Source: Synechococcus sp. AG-673-A03 | Lineage (GTDB): Bacteria; Cyanobacteriota; Cyanobacteriia; PCC-6307; Cyanobiaceae | DNA: 38,144 bases | Direction: 5' to 3' | Assembly: GCA_003211275.1 (NCBI GenBank) | Contig: QCTE01000013.1 | Span: 1 to 38,144 of the forward strand | Shown here: positions 18,874 through 29,115 of the stretch, one piece after another | Layout of the letters: each line of letters begins with the position of its first letter | Numbering within the stretch: the stretch's first letter is position 1 | Program-made: the position numbers and the translations under genes | The notes under the pieces: model-generated | What the model was told of the DNA's origin: nothing | The model's input: only the letters and a program-made list of their open reading frames with translations | The model's database searches: none

Positions 18874-19863
18874 TCACTGTGCTGCTCCCAGTAGCCCATC
18901 GCGGAACGCATCTCCGGGCTGGGTTCCACGTTTGAGTGCTGCTTCCACATCCAGCAGGCGGCCCAGCAGGTTGAGGCAGCGCTGGGGTGAACGCCCCTGC
19001 AGCTGTTTGCGCATGACATAAATGCGCTTGGGGTTGCCGATTCCCGCCGCTTTGGCGATCACCCCCACGTCCCGCTCCCCCTGTTGTTCCAGCAGCATCA
19101 CCCAGAGCCAACCCCTGATCTGACCGGTGAGCGTGGCAACAATGCGCAGTGCTGGTTCGCCGGCATCGTTGAGGGCATCCAGCAAGGCAATCGCCTGGCC
19201 TGGATCGCCCGCCAGCAGTGCGTCCCCCACCTGCAGAGCGTTGGTGCTAACTCCCTCAATCAGGCTGTCAACAGAGTTGGCACTGATGCGTGCCTCTCCG
19301 CTGCTTTCAGCATGCAGAGCCAGCTTTTGCAGTTCCATGGTCAGCCTGGCGCTGTCGTTGCCGATGGCATCGATCAGGGCATCCACCGCACCGGGCTCCA
19401 GCTTCAGGTTCAGTTCCTCAGCGGTGCGTTCCACCAGCTGGCGCTGGCCAGCACCGTCCCAGACCGCCGGCAACTTGAAACTGCGCTCGCAGGCCTCTCC
19501 TGCCTTGATGCGTTTCATCAGGGCTTTGGTGGTGCGCAGACGACCGTCAGGTTTGGAGGGATGGCAAAGCAGCAGCTCTGTGCTTTCAGGGATGCCATCC
19601 AGAGAGGCTTCGAAGCGATCGGCCAGCTCGCTGGGACAGGCGTTGCAGAAGGGAGATCGCTGCAGCAGCACCACCCTGGAACCAGCACCGAACGGTGGTG
19701 TGCGTGCTTCTTCTAGGGCCTGTCTGGCCTGTCCCGCCTCGCTGCCATCCAACCGACTCACATTCACGCTCGCCCAGCTCGGATCCACCGCCTGCTCGAT
19801 CAAGGCCTGAACCGCCCGTTCCAGCGCGGCGGAATCATCGCCCCAGAACAACTGGATCGGCAT
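18874..19863 (-). CDS. holA: DNA polymerase III subunit delta
   Basis: HolA is the clamp-opening wrench of the clamp loader and works with DnaX (1445-3385). The 329-residue sequence matches the family pattern, beginning MPIQLFWGDDSAALERAV with the FxGDD element, then LLLCHPSKPDGRLRTTKALMK, the EELNLKLEPGAVDALIDAIGNDSARL block, and the C-terminal collar with IVATLTGQIRGWLW. Like other delta subunits it has no functional P-loop. Its ATG faces cobH across a short divergent gap, and lysC lies 30 bases downstream. Confidence 0.92.
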   Translation of the reverse strand: MPIQLFWGDDSAALERAVQALIEQAVDPSWASVNVSRLDGSEAGQARQALEEARTPPFGAGSRVVLLQRSPFCNACPSELADRFEASLDGIPESTELLLCHPSKPDGRLRTTKALMKRIKAGEACERSFKLPAVWDGAGQRQLVERTAEELNLKLEPGAVDALIDAIGNDSARLTMELQKLALHAESSGEARISANSVDSLIEGVSTNALQVGDALLAGDPGQAIALLDALNDAGEPALRIVATLTGQIRGWLWVMLLEQQGERDVGVIAKAAGIGNPKRIYVMRKQLQGRSPQRCLNLLGRLLDVEAALKRGTQPGDAFRDGLLGAAQ

Positions 19864-19932
19864 TGAGGCGTGTCGTCGGACAATGACGAAGTCTGCCCTG
19901 ACTGGCAGTCCTCGTCAGAGCAATGTGCAGCA

Positions 19933-20568
19933 ATGGCCGACCATCCGATCTTCACGGAAAGCATCCGCCGAATTCGGGTCTTGCTTGGGGAGACGGGACT
20001 CGATCCTTTGCAGCAGCAGGTGTTGGAACGCCTGGTGCACAGCAGTGGAGATCCAGGTCTGCAGCCGTTGCTGCGGTTCAGCGAGGGGGCCTGCAAGCAG
20101 GGGCTTGCAGCGTTGGAGGGCGGGGCAGCGATCCTCACCGATACGGCCATGGCCGCGGCTGCCGTGACGCCGATGGCCACGCGCACACTGGGCACCTCCG
20201 TGTGCTGCTTGCTCGACTGGGCACCTGCGGTTTCACCGCAAGACTCCACCCGTTCCGCCGCGGCGATGCTGAGGGCTTGGCCGGAGCTCACGCAGGCGGC
20301 CAGCGCGCAGGGTCAGCCCATGCCGGTGCTGCTGGTGGGCAGTGCCCCGACGGCTTTGGAGCAGTTGCTCGACCAACTGGAAGGCGGCGCCCCTGCCCCT
20401 TCGCTGGTGATCGGCATGCCGGTTGGCTTTGTGGGCGTCCCTGAAAGCAAGCGACGTCTGGCGGCGACGGCTCTGGCTCAGATCCGCCTGGAGGGAACGC
20501 GCGGTGGTGCAGGTTTGGTGGCTGCAGCCGCCAATGCCCTGTTGCGAGCTGCTCAGGCCGCCAGCTGA
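19933..20568 (+). CDS. cobH: Precorrin-8X methylmutase
   Basis: CobH moves a methyl group from C11 to C12 of precorrin-8X to give hydrogenobyrinic acid (CbiH/CbiC-type chemistry), a late corrin-ring step of cobalamin or pseudocobalamin synthesis. The start at 19933 gives 211 residues beginning [11 protein letters not shown]. The frame is open to a GTG at 19870, but those 21 extra residues look non-conserved. The catalytic histidine is H36 in RLVHSSGDP. The motifs DTAMAAAAV and [14 protein letters not shown] are also typical. It is divergent from holA, and its last 16 bases overlap the end of mutS on the other strand. No other corrin gene is in the window. Confidence 0.95.
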   Translation: MADHPIFTESIRRIRVLLGETGLDPLQQQVLERLVHSSGDPGLQPLLRFSEGACKQGLAALEGGAAILTDTAMAAAAVTPMATRTLGTSVCCLLDWAPAVSPQDSTRSAAAMLRAWPELTQAASAQGQPMPVLLVGSAPTALEQLLDQLEGGAPAPSLVIGMPVGFVGVPESKRRLAATALAQIRLEGTRGGAGLVAAAANALLRAAQAAS

Positions 20569-23294
20569 TCGAGCACCTGCCGGGCCCGTTGCACAACGCG
20601 GGAGGGCACTCCTGCCAGGCGGGCGGCTTCGATGCCGTAGCTGCGGCTGGCACCGCCGATCTGCACCTGATGCAGAAACACCAGATCCTCGCCGGTTTCC
20701 TCCACCATCACCTGGAAGTTGGCCACGTTGGCTCTCTGCTCCGCCAGGTTGTTGAGCTCGTGATAGTGGGTGGCGAACACCGTGCGTGCCTTGAGATCGC
20801 CGGCCAGATGTTCGCTCACGGCCCAGGCGATCGAGAGGCCATCGAAGGTGGCGGTGCCTCGGCCGATTTCATCAAGAAGCACCAGGGATCGGTCGCTGGC
20901 ATGGTGAAGGATGTTGGCGGTTTCGGCCATTTCCACCATGAAGGTGGACTGGCCTGCGGCCAGATCATCCACGGCGCCCACCCGCGTGAAGATGCGATCG
21001 GCAAGGCCGACCTGAGCGGATGATGCAGGCACCCAGCTGCCGATCTGGGCCAACAGTTGGATCAGGCCGATCTGGCGCAGATAACAGCTTTTGCCGCTGG
21101 CATTGGGCCCCGTCAACACGATCAGGTCGGTGTCAGCTCCCAAGCCAAGATCGTTCGGGGTGAAGGCAGTTTCCACCAGCAACTGTTCCACCACGGGGTG
21201 GCGGCCAGCGGTGATCTTGAGGGCGCGATCGTCGCTCAGTTGCGGAGCACACCAGCCTGCTGTAGCAGCCGTGTCGGCCAGGGCGGTGAGTGCGTCCAAC
21301 CCCGCTATGGCACGGGCGGCCTCGCGGATTGGTGTTGCCATGCTGCCCACCTGGTCGCGCAGCTTGCAGAACAGCTCGTATTCGCGCTGAAAGGCCCGTG
21401 CCCGCAGCTGGAAGATGCGGCCTTCGCGCTCTTTCAGCTCGGGCGTGATGAAGCGTTCTTCGTTGGCCAGGGTCTGGCGGCGGATCCAGTGGTCGGGCAC
21501 GGAGGACGCCTTCGCTTTGCTCACCGCCAGGAAATATCCAAAGGTGCGGTGGTACTGCAGACGCAGGTTGCTGATGCCGCTGAGCTCTTTCTCCAAACGC
21601 TCCTGCTCGGCCAGCCAGGCGTCCTGGTCATCGAGTTGATTGCGCAGGCCATCCAGCAGCGGATCCACTCCGTCGTGGATGAGCCCGCCTTCGCTGAGGG
21701 AGAGCGGCGGAGCGTCCACCAAGGCATGGCGAACGGCGGCTGCCAGTTCAGCGAGCGCTGGGTTGGGCGGCAGCAACGCCTCCAGCACCTGTGGCCATCT
21801 GTCCAGGGTTCCCTCCAGGCGACTGGCCAGTCGTGGCAGGCGTTCCAGTCCATCGGCGATGGCCACTAGGTCACGGGCGCTGGCATGACCGGCGCCGGCT
21901 CGACCCGCCAACCGTTCCAGATCTCCCATGGGCCTGAGCAGGCGCCGCAGGCTCTGGCGCAGGGGCCTCTGGTTCACCAGCAGACTCACCACACTTTGCC
22001 GCTCCCGGATGGCATTGAGGTCCATCAGCGGTGCTTCCAGCCAGCGGCGCAGACATCGTCCACCCATGGCGGTGAGGGTCTGGTCGATGGCCCAGAGCAG
22101 TGAGCCCTGGAGTTGCCCGTCGCGTTGGGTGGCCGTCAGCTCCAGATTGCGGCGCGTCTGGGCATCGAGCACCAGGGCATCGCCGGCCTGCACGATGCTT
22201 GGCACATCCAGGGGCACCCGTGTGGCCTCTTCGAGCGGCTGGGTGTCATTGACGTACTGCAGCAGACCACCAAAAGCTCTGAGGGCCAGCGGTAGTTCCT
22301 GCAGGCCAAGGCCATCCAGCCCAGCCAGCCGGTAGTGCGTGATCAGGGCTTGTTCGGCCTGGGGGCGGCTGAAGGGTGTGAGCGCCATCGGGCTGAGCCT
22401 CAGCCGTTCAGGACACCAGGCAGGTCGTTGCTTGGTGGCGTCGTCGCTGGCTGCCCAGAGCAGTTCCGAGGCCTCCAGCTGGGCCAGGTGCTGGTGTAAG
22501 GCATCGCTGCCACTGCGTTCCATCACCTGAACATCGCCCGTGCTCACATCGGCGCTGGCCAGACCCCAGCGCAAGGGTTGCTTGTTGCTGGCAGGTTCCA
22601 CCACCACCGCTGCCAGCCAGTTGTTGCGGCGTGCAGCGAGCATGCCCTCTTCCAACACCGTGCCCGGGGTGAGCACTCGTGTAATTCCGCGCTTGAGCAG
22701 GGCCCCCTTGGCCGGGGTCGTCTCCAACTGGTCACAGAGCGCCACGGAGTAGCCGCGTCGGATCAGCTCAGCGCAGTAGCGCTCGGCGGCGTGATGGGGA
22801 ATTCCCGCCATCGGCACGCGTCCGATCGCCTTGCCCCCTTCTTTGCCGGTGAGAGTGAGTTCCAGCACCCGCGAGAGCTCGACGGCGTCCTCGAAGAAGC
22901 ACTCGAAGAAATCACCGAGTCGGTAGAGCAGCACGCGCTCAGGGTGCTCTGCCTTGAGCTCCACGTAATGGCGCAACATCGGCGTCAGCAGGGTCTGATC
23001 CACCTGGCTGTGGTGGGCCCAGGGAGGGGCATCGCTGTCGTCGCTGTCTGAGCCGGTCAGCTCCTCGACCTGATTGGACGCTTGGTCGAGATCACTGTTG
23101 TTGCCCTGTCGCTGCCTGGGGCGGGCAGAGGCATCAGCGCTGAGGCTGGCGTCAGTGAGCTCAGCCAGTGCATCCGCGCCCAAGGCCTCAGAAGCTCTGG
23201 TGGAGCTGGCTGAGGGTTGATCAGTCGGTTCCGGAGCGCCGAACAGATTTCCCTGCAGCGACTGCTCCTCGGGCTGGGGGCAGGTGCGGGGCAT
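20553..23294 (-). CDS. mutS: DNA mismatch repair protein MutS
   Basis: MutS binds mismatches and small loops and starts repair. The 913-residue protein has an N-terminal extension of about 98 residues, acidic and Ser/Asp/Gln-rich, before the usual beginning ([17 protein letters not shown]). The mismatch-wedging F-x-E motif is FFE at 129-131, the Walker A GPNASGKS is near residue 727, and [19 protein letters not shown] is Walker B plus the family signature. The protein stops soon after the ATPase domain ([14 protein letters not shown]) and lacks the C-terminal extension that in E. coli carries the beta-clamp motif. QGNLF at 14-18 in the N-terminal extension resembles a clamp-binding peptide. 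The gene diverges from psbZ and overlaps the cobH 3' end by 16 bases. Confidence 0.97.
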   Translation of the reverse strand: MPRTCPQPEEQSLQGNLFGAPEPTDQPSASSTRASEALGADALAELTDASLSADASARPRQRQGNNSDLDQASNQVEELTGSDSDDSDAPPWAHHSQVDQTLLTPMLRHYVELKAEHPERVLLYRLGDFFECFFEDAVELSRVLELTLTGKEGGKAIGRVPMAGIPHHAAERYCAELIRRGYSVALCDQLETTPAKGALLKRGITRVLTPGTVLEEGMLAARRNNWLAAVVVEPASNKQPLRWGLASADVSTGDVQVMERSGSDALHQHLAQLEASELLWAASDDATKQRPAWCPERLRLSPMALTPFSRPQAEQALITHYRLAGLDGLGLQELPLALRAFGGLLQYVNDTQPLEEATRVPLDVPSIVQAGDALVLDAQTRRNLELTATQRDGQLQGSLLWAIDQTLTAMGGRCLRRWLEAPLMDLNAIRERQSVVSLLVNQRPLRQSLRRLLRPMGDLERLAGRAGAGHASARDLVAIADGLERLPRLASRLEGTLDRWPQVLEALLPPNPALAELAAAVRHALVDAPPLSLSEGGLIHDGVDPLLDGLRNQLDDQDAWLAEQERLEKELSGISNLRLQYHRTFGYFLAVSKAKASSVPDHWIRRQTLANEERFITPELKEREGRIFQLRARAFQREYELFCKLRDQVGSMATPIREAARAIAGLDALTALADTAATAGWCAPQLSDDRALKITAGRHPVVEQLLVETAFTPNDLGLGADTDLIVLTGPNASGKSCYLRQIGLIQLLAQIGSWVPASSAQVGLADRIFTRVGAVDDLAAGQSTFMVEMAETANILHHASDRSLVLLDEIGRGTATFDGLSIAWAVSEHLAGDLKARTVFATHYHELNNLAEQRANVANFQVMVEETGEDLVFLHQVQIGGASRSYGIEAARLAGVPSRVVQRARQVLDQLAA

Positions 23295-23337
23295 GGGACA
23301 TCCGGAAGTGGCTGGATCGTACCGATGGTGTTCACCA

Positions 23338-23353
23338 CAAGCTGTGAAGCTTG
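23338..23353. promoter_or_regulatory. Inverted repeat upstream of psbZ
   Basis: CAAGCT, a four-base loop GTGA and AGCTTG form a perfect 6-base stem in the mutS/psbZ divergent gap. It has no T-run. It could be an operator or a leader hairpin, and chance is possible. Confidence 0.3.
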
Positions 23354-23380
23354 ATGCGCAGACGACGAAGACGACTCTCC

Positions 23381-23392
23381 CTCACATGTGAG
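23381..23392. promoter_or_regulatory. 12-base perfect palindrome upstream of psbZ
   Basis: CTCACATGTGAG lies 37-48 bases before the psbZ ATG. It has the dyad form of a dimeric regulator site and sits where a promoter or 5' leader of psbZ is expected. It does not match the NtcA consensus GTA-N8-TAC. No regulator can be named from the sequence. Confidence 0.35.
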
Positions 23393-23428
23393 AATCTCCG
23401 AGAACGACCTGGCGTCGACCGATACACC

Positions 23429-23617
23429 ATGCAAATCCTTAACACCCTCACCGTTCTGGCATTGGTGGTGATGTCCTTCGCGTTGATCGTGGCTGTGCCT
23501 GTCCTTTACGCCTCGAATGAGGACAGCGGCCGCTCTAATCGCTTGATCTTGCTCGGTGGCATCGCCTGGGTGGCCTTGGTGCTGGTGAACTGGGGCATGA
23601 GCTTCTTCGTGGTCTGA
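23429..23617 (+). CDS. psbZ: Photosystem II protein PsbZ (Ycf9)
   Basis: PsbZ is a small two-helix thylakoid protein at the edge of the photosystem II core that stabilises its interaction with antenna components. The 62-residue protein starts [17 protein letters not shown]. Helix one is about residues 5-25, a charged loop [12 protein letters not shown] follows, and helix two is about 38-58, ending WGMSFFVV. An ATG-like frame extension to 23351 would add 26 Arg-rich residues and is rejected because it breaks the usual length. The gene marks the organism as an oxygenic phototroph. It is divergent from mutS and 77 bases before ribH on the same strand. Confidence 0.97.
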   Translation: MQILNTLTVLALVVMSFALIVAVPVLYASNEDSGRSNRLILLGGIAWVALVLVNWGMSFFVV

Positions 23618-23694
23618 GACCAGGCCGACGCGCATCTTTTTTATCCAGTTCACGCCGGCCAGGTGTGAACATGGAATGAACGGATCAAGGCGTC

Positions 23695-24177
23695 ATGGCC
23701 ACCTTTGAAGGACGGTTCACCGATGTGCAGGGCCTGCGCGTCGCCGTCGTTGTTGCCCGATTCAACGATCTGGTCACGGCCAAGTTGTTGAGCGGCTGCC
23801 TTGACTGTCTTGGACGCCATGGGATTGACACCAGCGCAGACAGCACTCAACTGGATACGGCCTGGGTGCCGGGCTCTTTTGAGTTGCCTCTGGTGGCCCA
23901 GCAGTTGGCTCGCAGCGGTCGCTATCAGGTGGTGATCACCCTTGGAGCTGTGATCCGTGGGGATACGCCCCATTTCGATGTTGTTGTGGCCGAGGCCAGC
24001 AAGGGGATTGCCACCGTGTCTCGTGACACCGGTGTGCCCGTGATCTTCGGGGTGCTCACCACCGACACGATGCAACAAGCGCTCGAGCGGGCAGGGATCA
24101 AGAGCAATCTGGGATGGAGCTATGCCCTGCAGGCTTTGGAGATGGGTTCTCTTGTGAAGGCATTGCCAGCGGCTTGA
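23695..24177 (+). CDS. ribH: 6,7-dimethyl-8-ribityllumazine synthase
   Basis: RibH joins 5-amino-6-ribitylaminouracil with 3,4-dihydroxybutanone phosphate to give lumazine, the step before riboflavin. The 160-residue protein has VVVARFND at the first substrate loop, PGSFELP at 59-65, the [12 protein letters not shown] loop with catalytic H93, and the FGVLTTDT strand. The phosphate-binding tail reads [15 protein letters not shown], slightly shorter than the common ERAG-x3-NKG form. AAGG lies about eight bases before the ATG. It follows psbZ by 77 bases. No FMN riboswitch-like leader fits in that gap. Confidence 0.97.
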   Translation: MATFEGRFTDVQGLRVAVVVARFNDLVTAKLLSGCLDCLGRHGIDTSADSTQLDTAWVPGSFELPLVAQQLARSGRYQVVITLGAVIRGDTPHFDVVVAEASKGIATVSRDTGVPVIFGVLTTDTMQQALERAGIKSNLGWSYALQALEMGSLVKALPAA

Positions 24178-24185
24178 ACAGTGGA

Positions 24186-24215
24186 TTGACCAACGGCCCC
24201 TTTGTGGTGCATGCT
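24186..24215 (+). promoter_or_regulatory. Possible promoter for tRNA-Gly
   Basis: TTGACC (24186-24191) matches five of six bases of the -35 consensus. CATGCT (24210-24215), 18 bases on, is a weak -10. The tRNA starts 35 bases later. The tRNA may instead be transcribed from the ribH message. Confidence 0.25.
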
Positions 24216-24250
24216 CATCGGGTCGTCAGGTGACATTCACCGGCTGGCCT

Positions 24251-24322
24251 GCGGATGTAGCTCAGTGGTAGAGCATCTCCTTGCCAAGGAGAGGGTCGAG
24301 AGTTCGAATCTCTTCATCCGCT
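24251..24322 (+). tRNA. trnG-GCC: tRNA-Gly (anticodon GCC)
   Basis: The cloverleaf folds completely. The acceptor stem GCGGATG pairs with CATCCGC, the D arm is GCTC/GAGC, and the anticodon stem TCTCC/GGAGA encloses TTGCCAA with the GCC anticodon at 24283-24285. The variable loop is five bases, and the T arm GAGAG-TTCGAAT-CTCTT has one G-U pair. The discriminator is T at 24322 and CCA is not encoded. It reads GGC and GGU glycine codons. The GNAT gene on the other strand ends 8 bases downstream. Confidence 0.97.
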
Positions 24323-24329
24323 TGTTGAA

Positions 24330-24791
24330 TCATTGTTTTCGGATCAGCAAGTGCTGAGAGGAAACGTTGATGAATCCCATTTGCTCATAGAACCCATTGC
24401 TGTTGGTGGTCATCAGATACACCCGCTCCACCTCACGCAGTCTGGGAGAAGCCAGCAACGCTTCAACGACCCGCCGCCCGAGTCCACGACCCTGCAGGTC
24501 GCCGGCCACCACCACATCCCAGAGCACGGCCCTGTAGATCCCATCACTGCTGGCTCGCCCGAAGCCCACCATGCGTTTGCCGCGCCAGAGGCTCACAACC
24601 ACCTGGCTGCCTTTGAGCATTTCACGCAGTTGTTGGCGGCTGCGGCCCTGGGCCCAGAAGGCGTGTTTGTTCAGTAACAGCCGAAGTTTGAGCAGACCGC
24701 GCGTCGGGCGTAGGTTTGGCCCCATCCCCATCAGGCGCAGGCCTGGGGCTCCTGGTGCATGTTTAACCAGATGGATGCGGGCCATGGTCAT
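24330..24791 (-). CDS. GNAT family N-acetyltransferase
   Basis: This is a single-domain acetyltransferase of the Gcn5 superfamily that would use acetyl-CoA. The acetyl-CoA pyrophosphate-binding motif A is seen in DVVVAGDLQGRGLGRRVVEALL (the QxxGxG/A core is QGRGLG), preceded by the beta-4 strand region RAVLWDVVV. The family's C-terminal NGFYEQMGF block follows. Length is 153 residues from the ATG at 24791, or 151 from an equally good ATG at 24785. The first 40 residues are basic. The substrate cannot be told. It is encoded away from the secA side, converging on the tRNA-Gly gene. Confidence 0.88.
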   Translation of the reverse strand: MTMARIHLVKHAPGAPGLRLMGMGPNLRPTRGLLKLRLLLNKHAFWAQGRSRQQLREMLKGSQVVVSLWRGKRMVGFGRASSDGIYRAVLWDVVVAGDLQGRGLGRRVVEALLASPRLREVERVYLMTTNSNGFYEQMGFINVSSQHLLIRKQ

Positions 24792-24882
24792 TTGATGCAG
24801 GCCTCATCATCCGTCTCCCTGTGTCCTCACTTGTTGTGTGCAACAAAATTCACCTGTTCCAAGGCTTTGATGCGCCGAGGTC

Positions 24883-26094
24883 ATGACTTCAGTGCCTGAT
24901 GAACAATGGCTGATTGAACAGCGGCCTCAACCCATCCAACAGCTGCTGCGCGAGTGGCCACCGGGGTATGGCGGGGTGGAACGGGTGGCTCACGAGTTGG
25001 CCATGGTATGGGGAGGGGCGGTCTGGAGTCTGGATGCGCAGGACCGCAGCCTGAGCGAACAGGACGCCATCGCAGCCCGCTACCCGCGCAGACGGCTTGC
25101 GCGGACTCCTCCCCTGGGGCGACTGGTCTTACCGCTGCCGTCGGCGCAATTGTGGTCGTTGTTGCGCTCGCACCAGCCTCTGCATGGCCACCTGCCCTCG
25201 ATCGGGGTGCTGTTGGTTCTGCTGTTCGCTCGCCTGGTCCGTCCTCGGCGTCGTGTAACGGCCCACTGGCACTTCTTTTTTGAACCTGCTTCAGGATTCA
25301 AGGGATGCTTTTTTGGCGTCTACCAATGGCTGGCGCTCAGGTCTGTGTCCTGGCTCTCCGGGGTGATCACGACCTCGCCTTTGCTTCAAAAGGAGTTGGT
25401 GCGTTGCGGTTGCCGGCTTGAACGGGTTGCGGTGCTGCCCTGCTGCCTCAGCCACGACCAGGAAGCTGCGGCTCTGGTGGCGACGCATGCATCGGCCCAG
25501 ATGCAAGACAACCCGGCGATGCGTGTGCTGTTCATCGGTCGCCTTGGCAGCTACAAGCGTCTGGATTGGCTGTTGGAAAGCTTGGCGAGTGTTGAGAGCT
25601 CCTGGTCACTGGATGTCGTCGGAGACGGGCCGCGGCGTGCTGACTTTGAAGCACTCAGCGCGCAGCTGATGGCATCGCGCCCTGATGGCGTGGTGCGATT
25701 TCATGGTCGCTTGCCTGAGGCCGACAAATTGAGCCAGTTGCTGGCGGCTGATCTGCTGGTTCTGCCCTCGGAAAGTTCCAATGAGGCATTCGGCATCGTT
25801 CAGCTGGAGGCGATGGCTGCTGGTCTGCCCGCACTGGCTTTTCAGCGTTGGCGCTCTGGCATGGGATGGGTTTGTCAGCTGGCTGATCTCGACTGGTCGC
25901 AGACGCCGGAGGATTTGCCGCATGTGCTGCAGAAGCTTGCTGATGATCCAGTTTTGCGACGCCATCTCGGCGTACAGGCACGCCTTCGTTATCAGCAGCT
26001 TTTCTGCCGCAGGATCTGGCTGGATCAGCTCCAAAGCTGGAGCAACCCGATGGATTGTTCCCAGACCCCGGTAGGCTTTCGGGCTCGAGGGTAG
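24883..26094 (+). CDS. Family 4 (GT-B) glycosyltransferase
   Basis: This is a nucleotide-sugar glycosyltransferase of the GT4 type, probably cytoplasmic or at the inner membrane. The N-terminal half has the glycine-rich acceptor loop [15 protein letters not shown] and HWHFFFEP, with hydrophobic stretches near 112-123. The donor domain starts near residue 210 with [21 protein letters not shown], continues with [13 protein letters not shown], and has the E-x7-E signature in [16 protein letters not shown] near 300-315. A good ribosome site (GAGG, two to three bases before the ATG) supports the start. secA begins 12 bases after its stop, so both may share a transcript. It may act with the surface glycan genes further right, but that is proximity only. 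Confidence 0.9.
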   Translation: MTSVPDEQWLIEQRPQPIQQLLREWPPGYGGVERVAHELAMVWGGAVWSLDAQDRSLSEQDAIAARYPRRRLARTPPLGRLVLPLPSAQLWSLLRSHQPLHGHLPSIGVLLVLLFARLVRPRRRVTAHWHFFFEPASGFKGCFFGVYQWLALRSVSWLSGVITTSPLLQKELVRCGCRLERVAVLPCCLSHDQEAAALVATHASAQMQDNPAMRVLFIGRLGSYKRLDWLLESLASVESSWSLDVVGDGPRRADFEALSAQLMASRPDGVVRFHGRLPEADKLSQLLAADLLVLPSESSNEAFGIVQLEAMAAGLPALAFQRWRSGMGWVCQLADLDWSQTPEDLPHVLQKLADDPVLRRHLGVQARLRYQQLFCRRIWLDQLQSWSNPMDCSQTPVGFRARG

Positions 26095-26105
26095 TAGCCA
26101 ACACC

Positions 26106-28961
26106 ATGCTCAAGCTCCTGCTGGGTGACCCCAATGCCCGCAAGCTGAAGCGGTATCAGCCGATTGTTTCGGATATCAATCTGCTGGAGGAGGAGATTGC
26201 GCCGCTCACGGATGACGAACTACGCGCCAAGACGGCTGCGTTTCAGGAGCGTCTGGCTGAGGCTGGCAGCCTTGAGAATCAACGCCCCATTCTTGATGAG
26301 ATCCTGCCCGAGGCCTTCGCAGTGGTGCGCGAAGCCGCCAAGCGGGTGCTGGGCATGCGCCATTTCGATGTGCAGTTGATCGGCGGAATGGTCCTGCACG
26401 AGGGCCAGATCGGTGAAATGAAAACCGGTGAAGGCAAAACCCTGGTTGCCACGTTGCCCAGTTATCTGAATGCTTTAACAGGACGTGGCGTTCACGTGGT
26501 GACGGTGAATGATTACCTCGCCCGTCGTGATGCTGAGTGGATGGGCCAGGTGCACCGTTTCCTGGGCCTCTCAGTGGGTTTGATTCAGCAGGATATGGCT
26601 CCTGCCGAGCGCCGCATTAATTACGGCTGCGATATCACTTACGCCACCAACTCTGAGCTTGGTTTTGATTATCTGCGCGACAATATGGCCGCGGATATCA
26701 GTGAAGTGGTTCAACGCCAGTTTCAGTATTGCGTGATCGACGAGGTCGATTCGATTCTGATTGATGAAGCGCGGACGCCTCTGATTATTTCCGGTCAGGT
26801 GGAGCGTCCGCAGGAGAAATACCAGAAGGCTGCCGAGGTGGCGACCGCCTTGGTGCGTGCTGCGGAGATGGGCAAAGACGGTATTGACCCTGAAGGTGAT
26901 TACGAGGTGGATGAGAAGCAGCGCAGCTGCACTCTCACCGATGAAGGCTTTGCCAAGGCCGAGCAGATGACGGGCGTGAATGATCTGTATGACCCTCAGG
27001 ATCCCTGGGCCCACTACATCACCAACGCCCTCAAGGCCAAGGATCTGTTCACCCGCGATGTGAATTACATCGTTCGCGATGGTGAAGCCGTGATCGTCGA
27101 TGAGTTCACCGGTCGGGTGATGCCGGGTCGCCGTTGGAGTGACGGACAGCACCAGGCGATTGAAGCCAAGGAAGAACTGCAGATCCAGCCGGAAACCCAG
27201 ACTCTGGCGTCAATTACTTATCAGAACTTCTTCCTGCTTTATCCGCGCCTGGCAGGCATGACCGGCACGGCCAAGACTGAGGAAACTGAGTTCGAGAAGA
27301 CCTACAAGCTCGAAACCACGATCGTGCCCACCAACCGGGTGCGTGCTCGTCAGGACTGGGTGGACCAGGTGTACAAGACCGAAGAAGCCAAGTGGCGTGC
27401 AGTCGCCCAGGAGACCGCTGAGGTACACCAGCAGGGCAGGCCGGTGTTGGTGGGGACCACCAGTGTGGAAAAGAGTGAGTTGCTCAGCTCCCTCCTGGCG
27501 GAACAGAACATTCCCCACAACCTGCTCAACGCCAAGCCGGAAAACGTGGAGCGGGAGGCTGAGATCGTGGCTCAAGCCGGCCGCTCGGGTGCCGTCACCA
27601 TCGCCACCAACATGGCCGGTCGCGGCACCGACATCATCCTTGGCGGTAACAGCGACTACATGGCCCGCCTGAAGTTGCGGGAAGTGTTGCTGCCCCGGCT
27701 GGTGCGTCCGGAAGAGGGCCATCGTCCACCCGTGCCGTTGCAGCGCAGCACGGATGGGGGTGATGGCTTTGCCGCCAAAGCAGCGCCGGCTTCCGGGCCC
27801 CATGGCAGTGCCCCCAGCGAAGCCAGAGCGATTGGCAGCCTCTATCCCTGTCAGCTCACGGACAGCACGGATCAAGCTCTTGCTGAGCTGGCCAGGGATC
27901 TGGTTAAGGCCTGGGGCGATCGTGCTCTCACGGTGATCGAATTGGAAGACCGCATTGCCACGGCGGCAGAGAAGGCTCCCACCGACGATGCCCAGATTGC
28001 GGCTCTGCGTGCTGCCATCGCCATGGTGAAGGGCGAATACGACGAGGTGGTGAAGCAGGAAGAGGGCCGGGTGAGAGAAACCGGAGGCCTGCACGTGATC
28101 GGCACCGAGCGCCACGAATCCCGTCGAGTTGATAACCAGCTGCGCGGCCGCGCCGGGCGTCAGGGCGACCCTGGCTCCACTCGCTTCTTCCTGTCGTTGG
28201 GCGACAACCTGTTGCGCATCTTTGGTGGTGAGCGCGTGGCCGGTCTGATGAATGCCTTCCGCGTGGAAGAAGACATGCCGATTGAATCGGGCATGCTCAC
28301 TCGCTCTTTGGAGGGGGCTCAGAAAAAAGTGGAGACCTACTACTACGACATCCGTAAGCAGGTGTTCGAGTACGACGAGGTGATGAACAATCAGCGCAAA
28401 GCGGTCTATTCAGAACGCCGCCGAGTGATCGATGGTCGTGAGCTCAAGAAGCAGGTGGTGGGCTACGGCGAGCGCACCATGAATGAGATCGTGGAGGCCT
28501 ATGTGAATCCGGACCTGCCACCCGAGGAATGGGATATGGCTCAGCTGGTGAGCAAGGTTCAGGAGTTTGTGTATCTGCTTGAGGATCTCAAGGCCGATCA
28601 GCTGCAGGGACTCTCGATGGAGGAGCTCAAGGCCTTCATGCAAGAACAGCTGCGCAATGCCTACGACCTCAAGGAAGGACAGATCGAACAACAAAGGCCT
28701 GGCCTGATGCGCGAAGCCGAGCGCTTTTTCATCCTTCAACAGATCGACACACTTTGGCGTGAACATCTGCAGGCCATGGATGGCCTGCGCGAGTCAGTCG
28801 GTCTGCGCGGCTACGGCCAGAAAGACCCCCTAATCGAATACAAGAACGAGGGTTACGACATGTTCCTGGACATGATGACCAACATGCGTCGCAACGTGAT
28901 CTATTCCATGTTCATGTTCCAGCCGGCACCGCCTGAAGCGCAGAGGAGCACAGTCGCTTGA
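26106..28961 (+). CDS. secA: Preprotein translocase ATPase SecA
   Basis: SecA drives proteins through SecYEG at the plasma and thylakoid membranes. The start at 26106 gives [17 protein letters not shown] and 951 residues. Walker A is in [10 protein letters not shown], Walker B is [17 protein letters not shown], and [13 protein letters not shown] and [12 protein letters not shown] belong to the second nucleotide-binding fold. Between those last two motifs lie about 150 residues against about 40 in E. coli. The insertion contains a Pro/Gly/Ala-rich stretch near 535-585. The C terminus ends [16 protein letters not shown] with no cysteine-rich zinc tail. Both traits are usual for cyanobacterial and plastid SecA. 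It sits directly downstream of the GT4 gene. Confidence 0.98.
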   Translation: MLKLLLGDPNARKLKRYQPIVSDINLLEEEIAPLTDDELRAKTAAFQERLAEAGSLENQRPILDEILPEAFAVVREAAKRVLGMRHFDVQLIGGMVLHEGQIGEMKTGEGKTLVATLPSYLNALTGRGVHVVTVNDYLARRDAEWMGQVHRFLGLSVGLIQQDMAPAERRINYGCDITYATNSELGFDYLRDNMAADISEVVQRQFQYCVIDEVDSILIDEARTPLIISGQVERPQEKYQKAAEVATALVRAAEMGKDGIDPEGDYEVDEKQRSCTLTDEGFAKAEQMTGVNDLYDPQDPWAHYITNALKAKDLFTRDVNYIVRDGEAVIVDEFTGRVMPGRRWSDGQHQAIEAKEELQIQPETQTLASITYQNFFLLYPRLAGMTGTAKTEETEFEKTYKLETTIVPTNRVRARQDWVDQVYKTEEAKWRAVAQETAEVHQQGRPVLVGTTSVEKSELLSSLLAEQNIPHNLLNAKPENVEREAEIVAQAGRSGAVTIATNMAGRGTDIILGGNSDYMARLKLREVLLPRLVRPEEGHRPPVPLQRSTDGGDGFAAKAAPASGPHGSAPSEARAIGSLYPCQLTDSTDQALAELARDLVKAWGDRALTVIELEDRIATAAEKAPTDDAQIAALRAAIAMVKGEYDEVVKQEEGRVRETGGLHVIGTERHESRRVDNQLRGRAGRQGDPGSTRFFLSLGDNLLRIFGGERVAGLMNAFRVEEDMPIESGMLTRSLEGAQKKVETYYYDIRKQVFEYDEVMNNQRKAVYSERRRVIDGRELKKQVVGYGERTMNEIVEAYVNPDLPPEEWDMAQLVSKVQEFVYLLEDLKADQLQGLSMEELKAFMQEQLRNAYDLKEGQIEQQRPGLMREAERFFILQQIDTLWREHLQAMDGLRESVGLRGYGQKDPLIEYKNEGYDMFLDMMTNMRRNVIYSMFMFQPAPPEAQRSTVA

Positions 28962-28967
28962 AGTTGA

Positions 28968-28988
28968 GCCTGACTTAAAGCTTCAGGC
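28968..28988 (+). terminator. Hairpin after secA
   Basis: GCCTGA and TCAGGC form a 6-base perfect stem with a 9-base loop, starting 7 bases after the secA stop. There is no T-run directly after it. The seven T's at about 29037-29043 are too far away for a classic intrinsic terminator. It may end or stabilise the secA message. Confidence 0.35.
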
Positions 28989-29115
28989 GACCCAATTGAT
29001 CTGAGCACTGCTCCGTCAACGCCATTCTTTGTTCGGTTTTTTTAGTTCCGCTGATTCAGGTGAGGTATCGAATTCCACATGCTGGAATAAAGGTCAGCTG
29101 ATCAGATTCAGATCG

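Noticed and set aside
23351-23428. 26-residue Arg-rich N-terminal extension of PsbZ
   Set aside because: PsbZ is normally 62 residues and the extension would put a basic stretch before the first membrane helix. It also covers the likely promoter.
24178-24250. A riboswitch or leader before tRNA-Gly
   Set aside because: The gap is only 73 bases and no paired structure stood out.
27210-28115. A 301-codon minus-strand frame
   Set aside because: It is antisense to conserved secA motifs and has no ribosome site or domain.
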